Numbered from the stretch's first letter, positions 11,686 to 22,206 are shown. The stretch: 64,000 nt of DNA from Conchocele bisecta (GCA_029237695.1 JAQRGA010000128.1:1-64000); one strand, 5' to 3'. The notes: generated from the sequence alone by a model not told the origin. A program made the numbers and translations.

Positions 11686-12096
11686 ATTCGCAATACGATT
11701 ACATAATACTGATTTTGTGATATGTTATCTAAAAAATACCGGTCGTATGGTTATTTAGTTTCAAATGTCAGGGCACAAGCCGTCCATATATATTATAAAA
11801 AATCATTTGTAATAATATGCCCATTTGTATAAAAAACAATCGACAAAATCACTACGTGTTTCCTTGAAGGAAACCGAAAAAAAGACAACTTTCTGAACCA
11901 CTATGAAAACAAATGTACAATTCTGCCACGCGTATCCAACATCAACGTATTTGTGAGCGTATGGCTATAAATAGGAAAACTTATTGCAATGACGCAACGA
12001 TTTCAAGTGTCAAAATCCGAAGTGACGTTTGTAAATTTAAGCGTAACATTGCGACGTCATTTTCAGGCTTTCATGACGTTGTCATTAAGGCTTTTT

Positions 12097-13149
12097 TCAC
12101 AGAGCGCGGCCCATATATATACATGTATAGCTAAATGATGGCAATGAAACAGGAAATGTATTTCATATTCAACCGAATTACAAAGAATCACTACAATACC
12201 GTATATAAGATCATTAACGACAAGCACTGTGCGGAGGAAACTAGCGTTGTGGACACGTGTCCATAACTATATGTATATACGTGTACAGTCGAACCTCCAC
12301 GAACGGCCACCTCTCTACAACAGCCACCTCTCTACAACGGCCAAAATTTCAAAACGCAATGTGATGAATTGCGACCACAGTTAGTGTACGTAATTTGATA
12401 AACTTTGTGGGGGATTTTGTTAATTCTTCATCAGAACTGGCAAGTTGGGAGTGCTTTAGAATCGTCTCATTGAGACGATTTTAAACCACTGCCAACTTGC
12501 CAGTTTTGGCGAAGAAATGAAAAAAATATGCACCTTAAATGTAGCTCTGATTTCTATATGATATACCTCTCTTCAACAGCCACCTCTCTTCAACAGCCAG
12601 TTTTCAGTCTCCCCATGGCTGGCCGTTGTAGAGAGGTTCGACTGTACCAATGTTTTTACAAGATATTAACCAAATAAACGCAGTTGCTAAGGAGAGACCA
12701 CTATATATATATACATGTATAGCTTAATGATGGCAAACACTGTGCGGAGGAAACTAACGTTATGAACACGTGTCCATAACTATATGTATATACGTGTACC
12801 AATGGCAAACGTGTGTGAATGGAACATGCATTGTGGACACCTTTCATTATTCATATAACTAATGTATTTGCGGAAAATCAAAACAGCCGCATGATACATT
12901 GTCTTACAAACGTACTCGTAATGCAACACTTACAATCACCATGCATATACGGTTAGGCCGATATATATGCACTGACGTAAACTATTGTATCTATTTGTGT
13001 TCATTAATATAATTGGAGGAGTATTATACATGTACCTGTGTCCAGCTCTGAGAGTTATCCCTAATAATGTGTATTTTATGACATGTGAACACTATGTCAA
13101 AGTGAAATACTCCACCATGTACATTTATATATGGTTGTAGTGGTGTAGT
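12097..13149 (+). repeat. Flank module R, copy 3 (resumed, partly duplicated)
   Basis: Picks up at 'atatacatgtatagctaaat' and runs to 'tatatggttgtagtggtgta'. Part of the module is present twice (12110-12285 and 12650-12800) on either side of the MITE, which implies a local duplication or recombination after the MITE arrived. Confidence 0.82.
12286..12644. mobile_element. pogo/Tigger-like MITE, 359 bp
   Basis: Ends CAGTCGAACCTC and GAGGTTCGACTG are inverted. TA is present on both sides (12284-12285, 12645-12646), and the undisturbed site 'gtgtaccaatggc' survives at 12795-12806. Subterminal copies of 'cacctctctacaacagcc' repeat inside. The centre (about 12428-12510) is a long hairpin around 'cgtctcattgagacg'. 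A TA duplication and CAGT-starting termini fit the Tc1/mariner-pogo superfamily. It has no coding capacity. Confidence 0.88.
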
Positions 13150-13539
13150 CATAACTGCGTAGTGTAGCCCCGGATTATCCCTCATAGCCGAGCAGACTGA
13201 CTACACTATATACCGGCCGCCGGTTGAGAAAAGTGACACAATGATTGCGAACAGTGTAGTCCAGGGTTAACATGCACAACCGTGCAGTCTGACTATAAAA
13301 TATATATGGACCACCGGCTGAGAAAGGTGGCAAAAATGGTTACGAACAGTGTAGTCCAGTGTTAACATGCACAGCCGTGCTGTCTGAATATAATATATAT
13401 GGACCGCCCTCTGAGAAAGGTGGCACAATGGTTACGAACAGTATAGCAAGTTATATACTGTGAACGTCCCTAATATTATCAACTTATCAATATAGATATA
13501 GAGATAGAGATTAATATTAAATACGGCTACCAAATTCTT
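13150..13539 (+). repeat. C-type monomers and flank module L, copy 2
   Basis: Three degenerate monomers ('ccggattatccctcatagcc', 'agtccagggttaacatgc', 'agtccagtgttaacatgc') are followed by 'gttatatactgtgaacgtcc' to 'ggctaccaaattctttg'. Collinear with 8290-8587 but with one more monomer. Confidence 0.85.
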
Positions 13540-13660
13540 TGAAAGTGGAAATAGTTGCGAGCAGTGTAGCCCCTGATCAACATACTGCTCCCCGCGGGGC
13601 TTATGCTATATATGGCCGACGGCAGAGAAAAGTGAAAATAGTTGCGATCTGTGTAGCCCC
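13540..13660 (+). repeat. B-type array, left half split by BEL/Pao
   Basis: One and a half monomers. The second is cut after 'gatctgtgtagcccc', where the LTR begins. The rest of the array resumes at 20264 after the retrotransposon. Confidence 0.9.
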
Positions 13661-13983
13661 TGTGGCGAATTTGTTTTTTGTTTGTTGTCAGCCACAATCA
13701 ATTTGTTCCCACAGTTCTTGTTTTGAAAACAGATAGGTGAAAGAAATCCTGTAATTGAAACACTATAACACACCAAACTAAGTTTCATTATTTTATTTGA
13801 TATCTGATAACAACCTTCCTTTTATGGCATGGACCGACCTCTTATAGGCAAATGCCGTGCACGGACACTCCGTGAACTGAAAGAACCATGTAAAGCATGT
13901 GGCGGTAAACATATGACGTGTATTCCGAGTAAATCCGCCGGAGACACCCAAACCAATACTATGAACTCGTGTAATTCACGACA
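13661..13983 (-). repeat. BEL/Pao 3' LTR
   Basis: 323 bp. On the plus strand it runs from TGTGGCGAATTTG to CACGACA, so it keeps canonical TG..CA ends. Its partner is 19942-20268. The frames over it are spurious. Confidence 0.95.
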
Positions 13984-13992
13984 CTCCCCGCC
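13984..13992 (-). other. Polypurine tract
   Basis: On the minus strand, GGCGGGGAG lies directly against the 3' LTR, the expected place for second-strand priming. Confidence 0.7.
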
Positions 13993-14133
13993 TAAAATGC
14001 AGCAATGTTGCGATATACATGTATGTTAAAATAAAGAAACAATGATTGAAATCGGGTATCAATATTCATACGTGACAATGTCTTGTTCCATATTCTCCGC
14101 ACTAATTTGTCCGTTTATGGTTCTAACTGTTCG

Positions 14134-14855
14134 TCAGAATGTAATTCTTATAACTTGTGTTTTGAGAGTTTCCGCGGAAGGTACTATGTCCATACTATCA
14201 TTTTCATTGCTGTCGATCTCGATGATTTCAACGTCGCTCGAAACACTATCTGTGCTATCACCGCCACTCGAAATACTGTCCGCAGGATAATCGCCATCAG
14301 AGTTACAATCTGATGGTTCACCGCCGCCCGAGACACAATCAGCTGGTTCACCGCCGCCCGAGACACAATCAGCTGGTTCACCGCCGCCTGAGACACAATC
14401 AGTGGTTCAGCTGGTTCACCGCCGCCCGAGACACAATCCTCAGAATCACCGCCGCCCGAGACACAATTAGCTGGTTCACCGCCGACCGAGACACAATCCT
14501 TGAATACATCGACGTCAAATTCGTCTACAGCAGCATTAAAATCGTCTTGATCAGCTCCAATTTGCTGGTTCAATAAGCCACATACCGATTCATCTGCACT
14601 AATGTCCTCATAATAACCGTGTTCGACCGGTCGATCGCCTCTTGGTGCTGTCAACGCTTCTTGCCGTGCAACTGAGGGATCAAGACTATGCGACCACACC
14701 AAATGCCTAGAAAGATAACTCCGTCTGATGAATTTCGACTTACATGTTTTCACCACAAATTTCCAATGTTCAATAGTAACGTGTCGTTCCTTGATGTGCC
14801 TGATCAAATGTCTGTTGTACGTGTAGAATCTTCCACAGGTGTCGCACTGATGCAT
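14134..14855 (-). pseudogene. Extra ORF: C2H2 zinc finger plus acidic Ser-rich repeat tail
   Basis: Read from the ATG at 14855, the product opens with one good C2H2 finger: CDTC (residues 4-7), then His16/His20 and His24 candidates ending 'HIKERH'. A second finger-like unit ends 'SRHLVWSH' but has lost its first cysteine. Next comes an acidic linker, then a ~10-residue repeat 'CVSGGGEPAD' encoded by a 30-bp minisatellite (about 14310-14500), and a Ser/Asp-rich end. An 8-bp duplication near 14403-14410 shifts the frame. Skipping it continues the acidic tail to a TGA at 14134-14136, about 237 residues in all. An in-frame ATG further upstream (14966) exists, but 14855 lies just before the finger. 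It sits between pol and the polypurine tract on the element's own strand, where some retrotransposons carry accessory genes. I do not recognise it as env. A DNA- or RNA-binding role is inference only. Confidence 0.6.
14310..14505. repeat. 30-bp coding minisatellite
   Basis: About six copies of 'ggttcaccgccgcccgagac' plus spacer, one carrying an 8-bp extra 'gtggttca'. It encodes the Gly-Gly-Gly-Glu-Pro repeats of the zinc-finger frame. Confidence 0.9.
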
Positions 14856-14969
14856 TTTGGCAAACTTAACGAGATAATTCAATTGTATAGAATATGTATG
14901 TATGGCAAGACAATCATTTACTAATGATGGGCATCGTGGTATAAACTTCATGCTATGCACGTGCAAATC

Positions 14970-15229
14970 GTATACTCCGTCAGGCAGTAGTCTGCTCCGC
15001 TATTGTGTTTAATCGCGCATATAGCACGTGGAACTTATGCCCGACATGTACACAATTCTTTGCTCCGTTGACTCCGCTACAGTACCGGGCCAAAATTATG
15101 TTACACTTAAATATTTTTGCGAATATTTTAGATAATAGAAAATTAAACACATTTCCCTTTCATCATCACGTTGAAAATCACTGATACTGTACTACAGATT
15201 CATGTTGCACAATGCACCTATTCACTGTA
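14970..15229. other. Non-coding spacer inside BEL/Pao
   Basis: Between the end of pol and the zinc-finger frame. No feature recognised. Confidence 0.5.
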
Positions 15230-16042
15230 TTATTCGCGTAACTTATGTGCTAATACCTGTTTTGCTTTCAATGCAGCTAACCGCTGCGGGCGTTGGAGAG
15301 ATCCTGACCTAGTCAATTCTTTATTTTGCGATACTTCTTCAGCACGAACGTCAGTAGAAACCTCGATAGGATATAATAAATTTAGGGGCCGATTTAACAC
15401 TTTAGCCGTCGATAGCTGTACTTTCGCTGATCGTACCTGGTTATCACGACTTTCGATCAACTGTACTATTTTTTTTTCCGAGCTTCCAGCAACCTCGTGA
15501 TACATCGTCTTTAACTATGACAACATCGTCTACATTAGGTTCACTCGGTGCTTGAATTTGTTTAGCCTTTAACTTTGTTTGTGTTCTTTCCCTCAAAATT
15601 AGTATATGTTAAGTATTTTTTGTCCTTTTTTCCAGATAGCTAACGACCTTTCTCTCGAGCCTTCATGTGGGAGATAATCATTATCCGAATTACTGAATTC
15701 AGTTTCTGGAACTCCAATGTTCGGATTTAGTTTCAGGAAATGTCCAGGTGTAATTGTGATAGTTGAGTTAATGTCATCACCCACGTAAACCAGTGGTCTA
15801 GAATTAACAACAGCTTCGACTTCTTTCAGAATCGTTTGTAACTGTACAACAGTAAGTATTTGCGACCTATGGATTTGCGAAATGCTCGTTTCACGACTCC
15901 TCCGACAAGTCGCTCGTAAAATCCTCCCATCCATGGTGCCCGTTCTATAATGAATGACCATTTCATAGCCTCGTTCGAAATATAGCTTTGCATTGCACTT
16001 CCTCACTTTTTGTAACATCATTCCACATAGTCTCCAACACAT
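15230..16042 (-). pseudogene. BEL/Pao integrase C-terminus and DUF5641-like region
   Basis: Two blocks. The first (16042-15599) contains 'VEAVVNSRPLVYVGDD' and 'TPGHFL', typical of the end of the Pao integrase catalytic core. An overlapping frame near 15910 still reads 'GGFYERLV', holding the expected catalytic Glu, so a frameshift separates them. The second (15505-15230) contains 'QVRSAKVQLSTAKVLNRPLN' and 'LLYPIEV', the hallmark of the DUF5641 domain that closes BEL/Pao polyproteins. The blocks are in different frames, with ~90 bp of broken sequence between. The last stop is at 15230. Confidence 0.85.
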
Positions 16043-16362
16043 TGGCTGCTATTTTGAATTGTTTTGCATTGTCACTCAAAATTTCAGGTTTTCCTCTTTG
16101 AGCAATGAATCTCCTCAACGCCATTAGGAACTCTTCAGTAGTCATATCGTTAACTAATTCGAAATGTATAGCACGTATACTCATGCATGTTAATAAGCAA
16201 ACCCATACTTTCTTCCTCTCGTCTGACGTTTTGATGTACAGTGGTCCTAGATAATCTAATCTCTTGATTTGGGTAGAGGAGCCATGTTTGGCATTTTGCA
16301 GCTCCTTCCTTCATATCTACGACACACATTACATTTACGTACTGCCGATTTGACGGTTGCAC
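15963..16362 (-). pseudogene. BEL/Pao integrase core fragments
   Basis: 'SIRAIHFELVNDMTTEEFL' and 'SDNAKQF' (16184-15963) are the integrase core with its second catalytic Asp. The first catalytic block ('DYLGPLYIK') is readable just upstream at about 16265-16230 in a third frame. The core is therefore split by at least two frameshifts and cannot be made as one protein. Confidence 0.85.
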
Positions 16363-17392
16363 GACCGCGAGATATCCAGAATCTGTTCCTTATCTGAGAT
16401 AGAGTTTGTGAAACACCGCTGTGCATTGTCTGTTTATGTACCTTTTCTATAAGAAGTCGCGTGAAGTTGCTATGTGGTGGTAATAGCACGGGAAATCTAG
16501 ATCCTTCAGTCAGCTGTGCGTTTTCTAATCTGCCTCTACATCTGAGTAGGCCAGTGTTGTCAACAAAGAGTCCCAATTGGCGTTGCATATTGTTCGGTTT
16601 CTGTTTGACTATTGAACTAAATATTTCAGGATAGTTCTGTCTTTGTACATGGCATAGCCACATATTTTCTGCTTCCATTAGCTCTGTGGTTGTCCGTGGT
16701 CCGCATTGTAAATGTAGTTTACGTAATTTTCTTGTGAACCGTAGACACAGGGCGGTTACTCTGATCAATTTTGTTACTGACGAGTAATTCTCAGCCTTTA
16801 TCACTAACGGTGGATAATACTGTCCAGACTCTATTCTACCAACCAACAACACTTCAGTTTCACTTACATGTTTTGATTTCTTCACTTCGGACTCGAACTC
16901 TGACTTCGAAACCGGCTCTGTCTGAATTGTAGGCCATGTCACACCCGGTTGAGTCAGCCAGTTCGGTCCGTGCCACCATAACTTGCTATCTACAAGAGCT
17001 TGTAGAGACGAGCCACGACTTCCGATATCAGCTGGGTTTTCTTTCGACGGAGTATAGCAGAATGTAATGTTTGTATGTTGTTTTATTTCATTCACTCGGT
17101 TTTGTACAAACACTGATAGAGATTGTTCCGTTGCAATCCAACTCAGAACACAGTGTGAGTCAGACCATACACATGTACCGTCTATTGGTATTCCCAGTTG
17201 ATATGTCACGAAGTCCGCACATCTCACACACATTAGCATAGCTATTAATTCCAATCTCGGAATAGTCATGCCCTTCAACGGAGCAAGTCTTGTTTTGGCA
17301 AACACTAGATCTGATTTGGATACTCCATTGTTTGTCTGCAGCAAATATAACGCACATGCATATGCATATTTTGATGCGTCACAAAAACACAC
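16256..17392 (-). pseudogene. BEL/Pao RNase H and integrase zinc-binding domain
   Basis: 378 codons in the same frame as the reverse transcriptase block, separated from it only by an in-frame TAA near 17404-17406. RNase H motifs are 'FCDASKYAYA' (Asp5), 'PRLELIAM' (Glu48) and 'WSDS' (Asp78). The C-terminal H-x4-H-x29-C-x2-C (His319, His324, Cys354, Cys357) is the integrase zinc-binding domain. The frame then ends at a frameshift just before the integrase core. Confidence 0.92.
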
Positions 17393-17407
17393 TAGCGAAA
17401 CGGTCGT

Positions 17408-18691
17408 TTATTCATCATCCTTCATTGCGATACATCGGGAGAAGTTACAGTCAGAAACTTGCTGTAGATCTGGTTTCAAGGTGGACCATATCTCAGCAGT
17501 CTCCGTATCAATCTCGTCATCCCAGTCAAGATGTTTGCTCCACATTGTTTGAAGGAGCACCTTTCCACGCAATATAACTGGCGCCACTATTCCAAGAGGA
17601 TCGTATACTGCTTCTAGTTGTTTCAACACATTTCTTTTGGTCAATTCCAGAGTGTCGTCATTCAATATTGTTGAAGAAACCAGAGAAATATAGTCACTTT
17701 TAATATTCCATGTGTATCCCAAAACTTTCATGGTTTCATTTTTCACCCCATCTTCACGTGGAATGCTATCATTAACATCATCGTTGTTTGACACCCATTC
17801 CCGAAGATGCATGGAGGCATTGCTAAACATTTCCTTTGCCTCACTGTACAGACGTTTAGCATCGTCCACAGTGTCTGTTCCAGTTACCACATTGTCTACG
17901 TATATGTCGTTTTTGAGTTTGCCAGCATTTGTTGTTTTGTAGGAGTTGAGATGGTGGTCTATTGTAGCTCCCAGAAGAAACGGACTTGATATCACTCCAA
18001 ATGGAACACGACAGAAACGATATTCCTGGATGTTGTCACTTGAGAGTTTGTGGTTTTCGCAGTCTTTCAACCAAAATAATCGGGTGACATCTCTCTGATC
18101 CTGTTGTAATCCTACTTGGAGAAACGCCTTTTCTATGTCAGCTAGCATGGCTATTTCATGTAACCTGAATCTCAGTAAAATACCACACAGATCATGAAAC
18201 ATGACAGGACCTCGGTACAAACAGTAATTTGAACTGGACTGTCCTATTTTGTTTTTGGCTGAAGCATCATACACTACGCGTAATTTTGTTGTTGATTTCG
18301 TCGGATTAATCACTGCGTGGTACGGGAGATAGTGTTTAATTCCATCTTCAGTGTTGGCATCGGTCTTTTCAATCACACCTTTATTTAACTGATATTGTAT
18401 TACACCATTGTACTTCTTCATTAACTCGGGCTTGTTTTGCAGCTTTGATACGCTTGACCTTAGGCGACCCATTGCAAGTTCGCGGTTCAGAGGTAAATTC
18501 GGATTCTTAGTTTTCCATGGCCAGGTGACATAATACCTGTTGTTCTCGAATCGTAAGGTCTCTGTGAAATTATCCATTGCTACGTTTTCATCATTGTCTT
18601 CTGGATTATCAGTCACACCGATCGACACAATATTCCAAAAATCTTCGATGTCAGGCTTTGTCAACATTGCTCGATCACTACCAGTGAACAC
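17408..18691 (-). pseudogene. BEL/Pao reverse transcriptase
   Basis: 427 codons. The fingers/palm contain 'LRVVYDASAK' (about 137-146), 'MLADIEKAFLQVGL' (catalytic Asp185) and 'IYVDNVVTG' (YVDN at 264-267). Asn in the last position of the YxDD box occurs in other Pao-family members as far as I know, so this alone need not mean it is dead. 'FGVISSPFLL' and 'VYDPLGIVAPV' are further family signatures. The upstream ~35 bp ('VTNLTETN') is still open, so the true start lies further 5' in the polyprotein. Confidence 0.95.
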
Positions 18692-18840
18692 GTTTGTTTC
18701 AGTTAGGTTGGTTACCCTAAATATTCAAATCAAACCATGCAAGAATACAAGATACATAGTATCCGAAGAATGACTGAAGAAAATGGGCTAAAAAAGGAGA
18801 TTCCTCCTTACTTCAGAGCCCAGAAACCATCATAGAGGTA

Positions 18841-19062
18841 TCATAGAGGTATACTTGTACCGTCTTTCTGGAAACCAGGTTCTCCCGTACGACCTGTTAA
18901 TATCCATCCGAGTTTTGAACCGAGCAAATACAGTCCAGATGGAAGTTCAATTTTCTGTGGAAGTACAATGTCTAAGTAATAGTCATTACCTAGTAATAAT
19001 TCCACGGAGGTTGATTCACATTCAGATGGAATATTATCTCCTAGCTCCAAACTTTGAAACAA
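18841..19062 (-). pseudogene. BEL/Pao protease-region remnant (DUF1758-like)
   Basis: 73 codons with 'VELLLGNDYYLDIVLPQK', 'GLYLLGSKLGWILTG', the C-terminal half of the retropepsin-like domain of BEL/Pao elements. The active-site Asp half is not found. The 110 bp between this block and the reverse transcriptase (18730-18840) matches nothing coding and may be inserted or scrambled sequence. Confidence 0.82.
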
Positions 19063-19067
19063 GTAAT

Positions 19068-19874
19068 CTATGTTCTCTGATGCAACAAACGGTTGTCTGT
19101 AAATTCAATTGTTTTGTAGCTTTGACACCGCGCAGGTGCTATAAGAGTTTCCGCCGACGGAGTCTGTATGCTCCATGTGGACACATGCATCACATACCTT
19201 TTTCCTGTACATGTACCTGGCCGGGTATTCTTGTTGGCCTGTTGTGGTTTGGGGTTTCCCAGCGTATCTTGTTTTGAACTCTGTTCTGTCCGCTTACGTG
19301 CAACTATATAATCACGTAGACACTTACGTAAGTCGGTAACTGTCCACTCTTTATCCGAATTTCTTTTCAGTTCCAGTTGAAAAAGCACGTCCCTAGGTAT
19401 TTTTGATTTTATCATGGAGATAAATACGTCTTGATTAGTGTCCTGATTCAGTACGTCGAGACTTCTAAGATGTCTCTCAGTGTTGTCGAGAAACTTTCTT
19501 AAATCATCCGTTTGGTTTTTGGGCGGAGTAATGTTAATCAACTTGATGTAGTGAAGATCAATAATTTCTTGGTTGTTTCCATACCTCTCATTCAACTCTA
19601 TAATTTTCGTTAGATAGTGCTAAGCCAGCTATTGCACTTTTGGCTTCACCAACGATCTTACATTGAAGGTAACTAAATGTCTCAATGTTAGATAACTTCT
19701 CATTGTTGTGAAAAGTACATTCAAATGAATCCCAGAATTCCCTCCACTTCAGTTTATTACCATCGAACGTGACTAAATCTAATTTTGGTAACCTTACGGA
19801 TGGCTTCTTAACTTCATTTTCCTTTTGTCGTTACGGAATCTCGTTCTCACAGATTTCACATACCTTGTAGCCAT
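19068..19874 (-). pseudogene. BEL/Pao gag (DUF1759-like), broken and shortened
   Basis: Starts around the ATG at 19874 ('MATRYVK'). After a frameshift near 19795 it reads 'LPKLDLVTFDGNKLKWREFW' and 'LQCKIVGEAKSAIAGLAL', typical of the DUF1759 gag of Pao elements. A second frameshift near 19600 leads into 'NERYGNN' and 'IPRDVLFQLELKR' (19595-19068). No CCHC knuckle is seen and the frame runs almost directly into the protease remnant. An internal deletion of the nucleocapsid and protease N-terminus is likely. Confidence 0.85.
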
Positions 19875-19918
19875 CTTTGTTGTTGTTGTTGTAATTCTGT
19901 TTACTTCGAAGACTTGTG

Positions 19919-19936
19919 TCCCGGGTTCCGGCTCCA
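19919..19936 (-). other. BEL/Pao primer-binding site
   Basis: On the minus strand, TGGAGCCGGAACCCGGGA begins 5 nt after the 5' LTR. It starts with TGG as required to pair with a tRNA CCA end, and its complement contains a T-arm-like GGGTTCC. I cannot name the tRNA with confidence. Confidence 0.65.
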
Positions 19937-19941
19937 AAAAT

Positions 19942-20268
19942 TGTGGCGAATTTGTTTTTTGTTTGTTGTCAGCCACAATCAATTTGTTCCCACAGTTCTT
20001 GTTTTGAAAACAGATAGGTAAAATAAATCCTGTAATTGAAACACTATAACACACCAAACTAAGTGTCATTATTTTATTTGATATCTGATAACAACCCTCC
20101 TTTTATGGCATGGACCGGCCTTTTATATGCAAATGCCGTGCACGGACACTCCGTGAACTGAAAGAACCATGTAAAGCATGTGGCGGTAAACATATGACGT
20201 GTACTCCAAAGGAGTAAATCCGCCGGAGACACACAAAGCAATACTATGAACTCGTGTAATTCACGACA
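19942..20268 (-). repeat. BEL/Pao 5' LTR
   Basis: 327 bp, partner of 13661-13983, with about ten substitutions and a 4-bp insertion ('aagg' near 20212). TG..CA ends intact. Confidence 0.95.
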
Positions 20269-20522
20269 GCCCCTGGTCAAATTACTCAGCCCTGCGGTCT
20301 GACTATGGCATATACTATATATGGCCCACGGCAGAGAAAAGTGAAAATAGTTGCGATCAATGTAGCCCCTGGTTAACCTACTCAGTCCTGCGGTCTGACT
20401 ATGCCATATACTATATATGGCCCACGGCAGAGAAAAGTGAAAATAGTTGCGATCAGTGTGGCCCCTGATCAACATACTGCTCCCCGCGGTCTGACCATGG
20501 CATATACTATATATGGCCCACG
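20264..20522 (+). repeat. B-type array, right half split by BEL/Pao
   Basis: Begins with the duplicated GCCCC then 'tggtcaaattactcagccc', exactly continuing the monomer interrupted at 13660. Two further full monomers follow before flank module R. Confidence 0.92.
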
Positions 20523-20645
20523 GCACACTGAGCGGCACCTGCCCATAATACCAAGTTTCAGTGTCACAGGCCCATTTATGATAAGTATACATGTAATAAT
20601 GTCAAATAAACAAGCAAGTCATATACAGTGAATATAATATTATAA
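20523..20645 (+). repeat. Flank module R, copy 4 (truncated)
   Basis: 'cacactgagcggcacctg' to 'gtgaatataatattataaac', then homology stops abruptly. Confidence 0.85.
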
Positions 20646-21825
20646 ACTTGAAATTTCTCATGCTTCATGATCTCATCAACACGCATGAGCAAAACTAACC
20701 CGAATTTTCTGTCTGTAACACGGGGAAAGTCGCCCTGCGTTACCTGCGTTTTATAATTCGGATTACAGCAAAATATATAAAGCGGAAGGCGAGATGGCCG
20801 CCGTCTAAAAATAGCATAATTTCTTAATTCTTCTCATGAACCGCAAGCCGGATTTCGGCGAAAATTGGTAGGAATGATCGATGTACAATGCTCTTTCAAA
20901 GTTGTTAAAATGGTGACCCAGGGGTAAAAAATGGGCGTAGCTGGCGGTTCATGAGAACGAAGATTTTTGATTAGCGACGACCTCCGTTTTAACAAATCTG
21001 AAAAGGCTTCACCATGGACCATAATGTGAAGTTTGGCCAACTTGGGCCACGCGGTTGCGTGTGAAGAAGAATTTTGAAATCTCTAATAAAAGAACGACCG
21101 TTTGACCTTTCGGCGGCCATCGTGGATGACATGACCATCCAATTTCGACAAAAAATGTATCAGAGCGATCGCCTCTTTCATACCTTCGATTTGATATAGA
21201 CATGACCATATTCGGTCAAAAATAAAATTTTACCCCAATTTTACCCCACGGGCCACGTCCATTTTTGACCCTGGAGTCACCATTTTAACAACTTTGAAAG
21301 AGCATTGTACATCGATCATTCTTACCAAGTTTCGTCGAAATCCGGCAAGCGGTTCATGAGAAGAAGATTATTTAAGAATGTATGCTATTTTTAGACGGCG
21401 GCCATCTTGGATTAGCGATAACCTCCGTTTTAACAAATCTGAAAAGGCTTCACCCATGGTCCATAACTTTGAAGTTTGGCCACCATGGGCCACGCGGTTC
21501 ATGTGAAGAAGAATTTTGAAATCTCTAATAAAAGAACGACCTTTTGACCTTTCGGCAGCCATCTTGGATGACATAGCCATCCGATTTCGACAAAAAAATG
21601 CACCAGAGTGATCGCCTCGTTGATACCTTCGATTTGATATATAACATGACCATATTCGGTCAAAAATAAAATTTGACCCCACGGACAATTCTCATATGCT
21701 GCCAAAACATGTTTATTAGAAAAAAATATATTTTGACAAAACTTGAAATCGGAGTAGAGAGACATACCTTTAACTTGATACTTTTACCATCAACATAGGT
21801 ATTATAAAATATGAATTATAACCGT
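20646..21825. repeat. Dispersed repeat with 'cggcggccatcttgga', partly duplicated and inverted
   Basis: A ~420-bp segment occurs twice in tandem (about 20940-21235 and 21400-21690), each with 'ccgttttaacaaatctgaaa', 'gaatttttgaaatctctaat'-like text and 'gacctttcggcggccat'. The first 150 bp (20780-20930) is an inverted copy of 21280-21410. Related copies are at 35701-36370 and 49490-50062. It is a bivalve-type dispersed repeat of unknown class. The minus-strand frames are spurious. Confidence 0.75.
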
Positions 21826-22044
21826 TTATAAAAGTTCCGTTTTTTTACCACATAGTAAGTGCACGAGTTCCGGCGAATAAACCTGTCCGACGATGTTTAT
21901 ACAAAATGGCTTCCCGAGAAATGATAGAAATGTCTGTGCGATTAAATTGTCTGTCGTGACGCACAGGACGGGTATAAATGTAGGTTTGATCAAATGTTCG
22001 ATTGGAAACAATGTTTTCTCTATGCGAAATGTTTCTTTACGGGC
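21826..22044. other. Host flank left of the gypsy insertion
   Basis: Unassigned sequence contiguous, before insertion, with 27137 onward. No gene recognised. Confidence 0.5.
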
Positions 22045-22163
22045 TGTCATGTATTCCGGTATATTGTCACGTAATTCTGTGTCCGTGTGTGGACATACAC
22101 TTGTTGAATAAAGAGTTGTCGTTCCTGCCAAGATGTCGTCCTGCATGGTTCGCAAACATAACA
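22045..22163 (+). repeat. gypsy 5' LTR
   Basis: 119 bp, TGTCATGTATTCC to CATAACA. It includes 'gaataaagagttg', a possible polyadenylation signal. Short for a gypsy LTR but within the range of the Mag group. Confidence 0.96.
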
Positions 22164-22178
22164 TGGTGTCAGAAAATT
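22164..22178 (+). other. gypsy primer-binding site
   Basis: TGGTGTCAGAAAATT starts immediately after the LTR. The first nine or so bases fit the 3' end of a tRNA-Leu (…GACACCA). The fit beyond that is weak, so the tRNA is tentative. Confidence 0.6.
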
Positions 22179-22206
22179 GACGAAATCCATTGTCCATCCA
22201 CTCGCA

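Larger units (their letters stand above)
9679..12092. mobile_element. 2.4-kb segment bounded by 15-bp inverted repeats
   Basis: The left end AGCCTTAATGACAAC (9679-9693) is exactly the reverse complement of 12078-12092. The segment interrupts flank module R between 9678 and 12097. CpG-containing words such as 'gtaacgtcat' and 'gacgtcat' occur near both ends. No transposase frame is visible, so it is best read as a non-autonomous DNA transposon. It contains a diverged half of the 41966-43088 family (about 10450-10640) and a SINE. The exact target duplication is unclear ('cacag' is possible). Confidence 0.6.
13661..20268 (-). mobile_element. BEL/Pao LTR retrotransposon, 6.6 kb, decayed
   Basis: A complete but disabled element on the minus strand: LTR, primer site, gag, protease remnant, reverse transcriptase, RNase H, integrase, DUF5641-like C-terminus, an extra zinc-finger frame, polypurine tract, LTR. 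The 5-bp target duplication GCCCC (13656-13660 and 20264-20268/9, at the LTR edge) falls in the satellite core. The LTRs differ by roughly ten substitutions plus a 4-bp indel over ~323 bp, so it is not recent. Pol carries an in-frame stop and several frameshifts. Confidence 0.95.

Noticed and set aside
13829..14029. Possible small cysteine-containing protein
   Set aside because: It lies inside the BEL/Pao LTR and recurs in the other LTR on the same terms.
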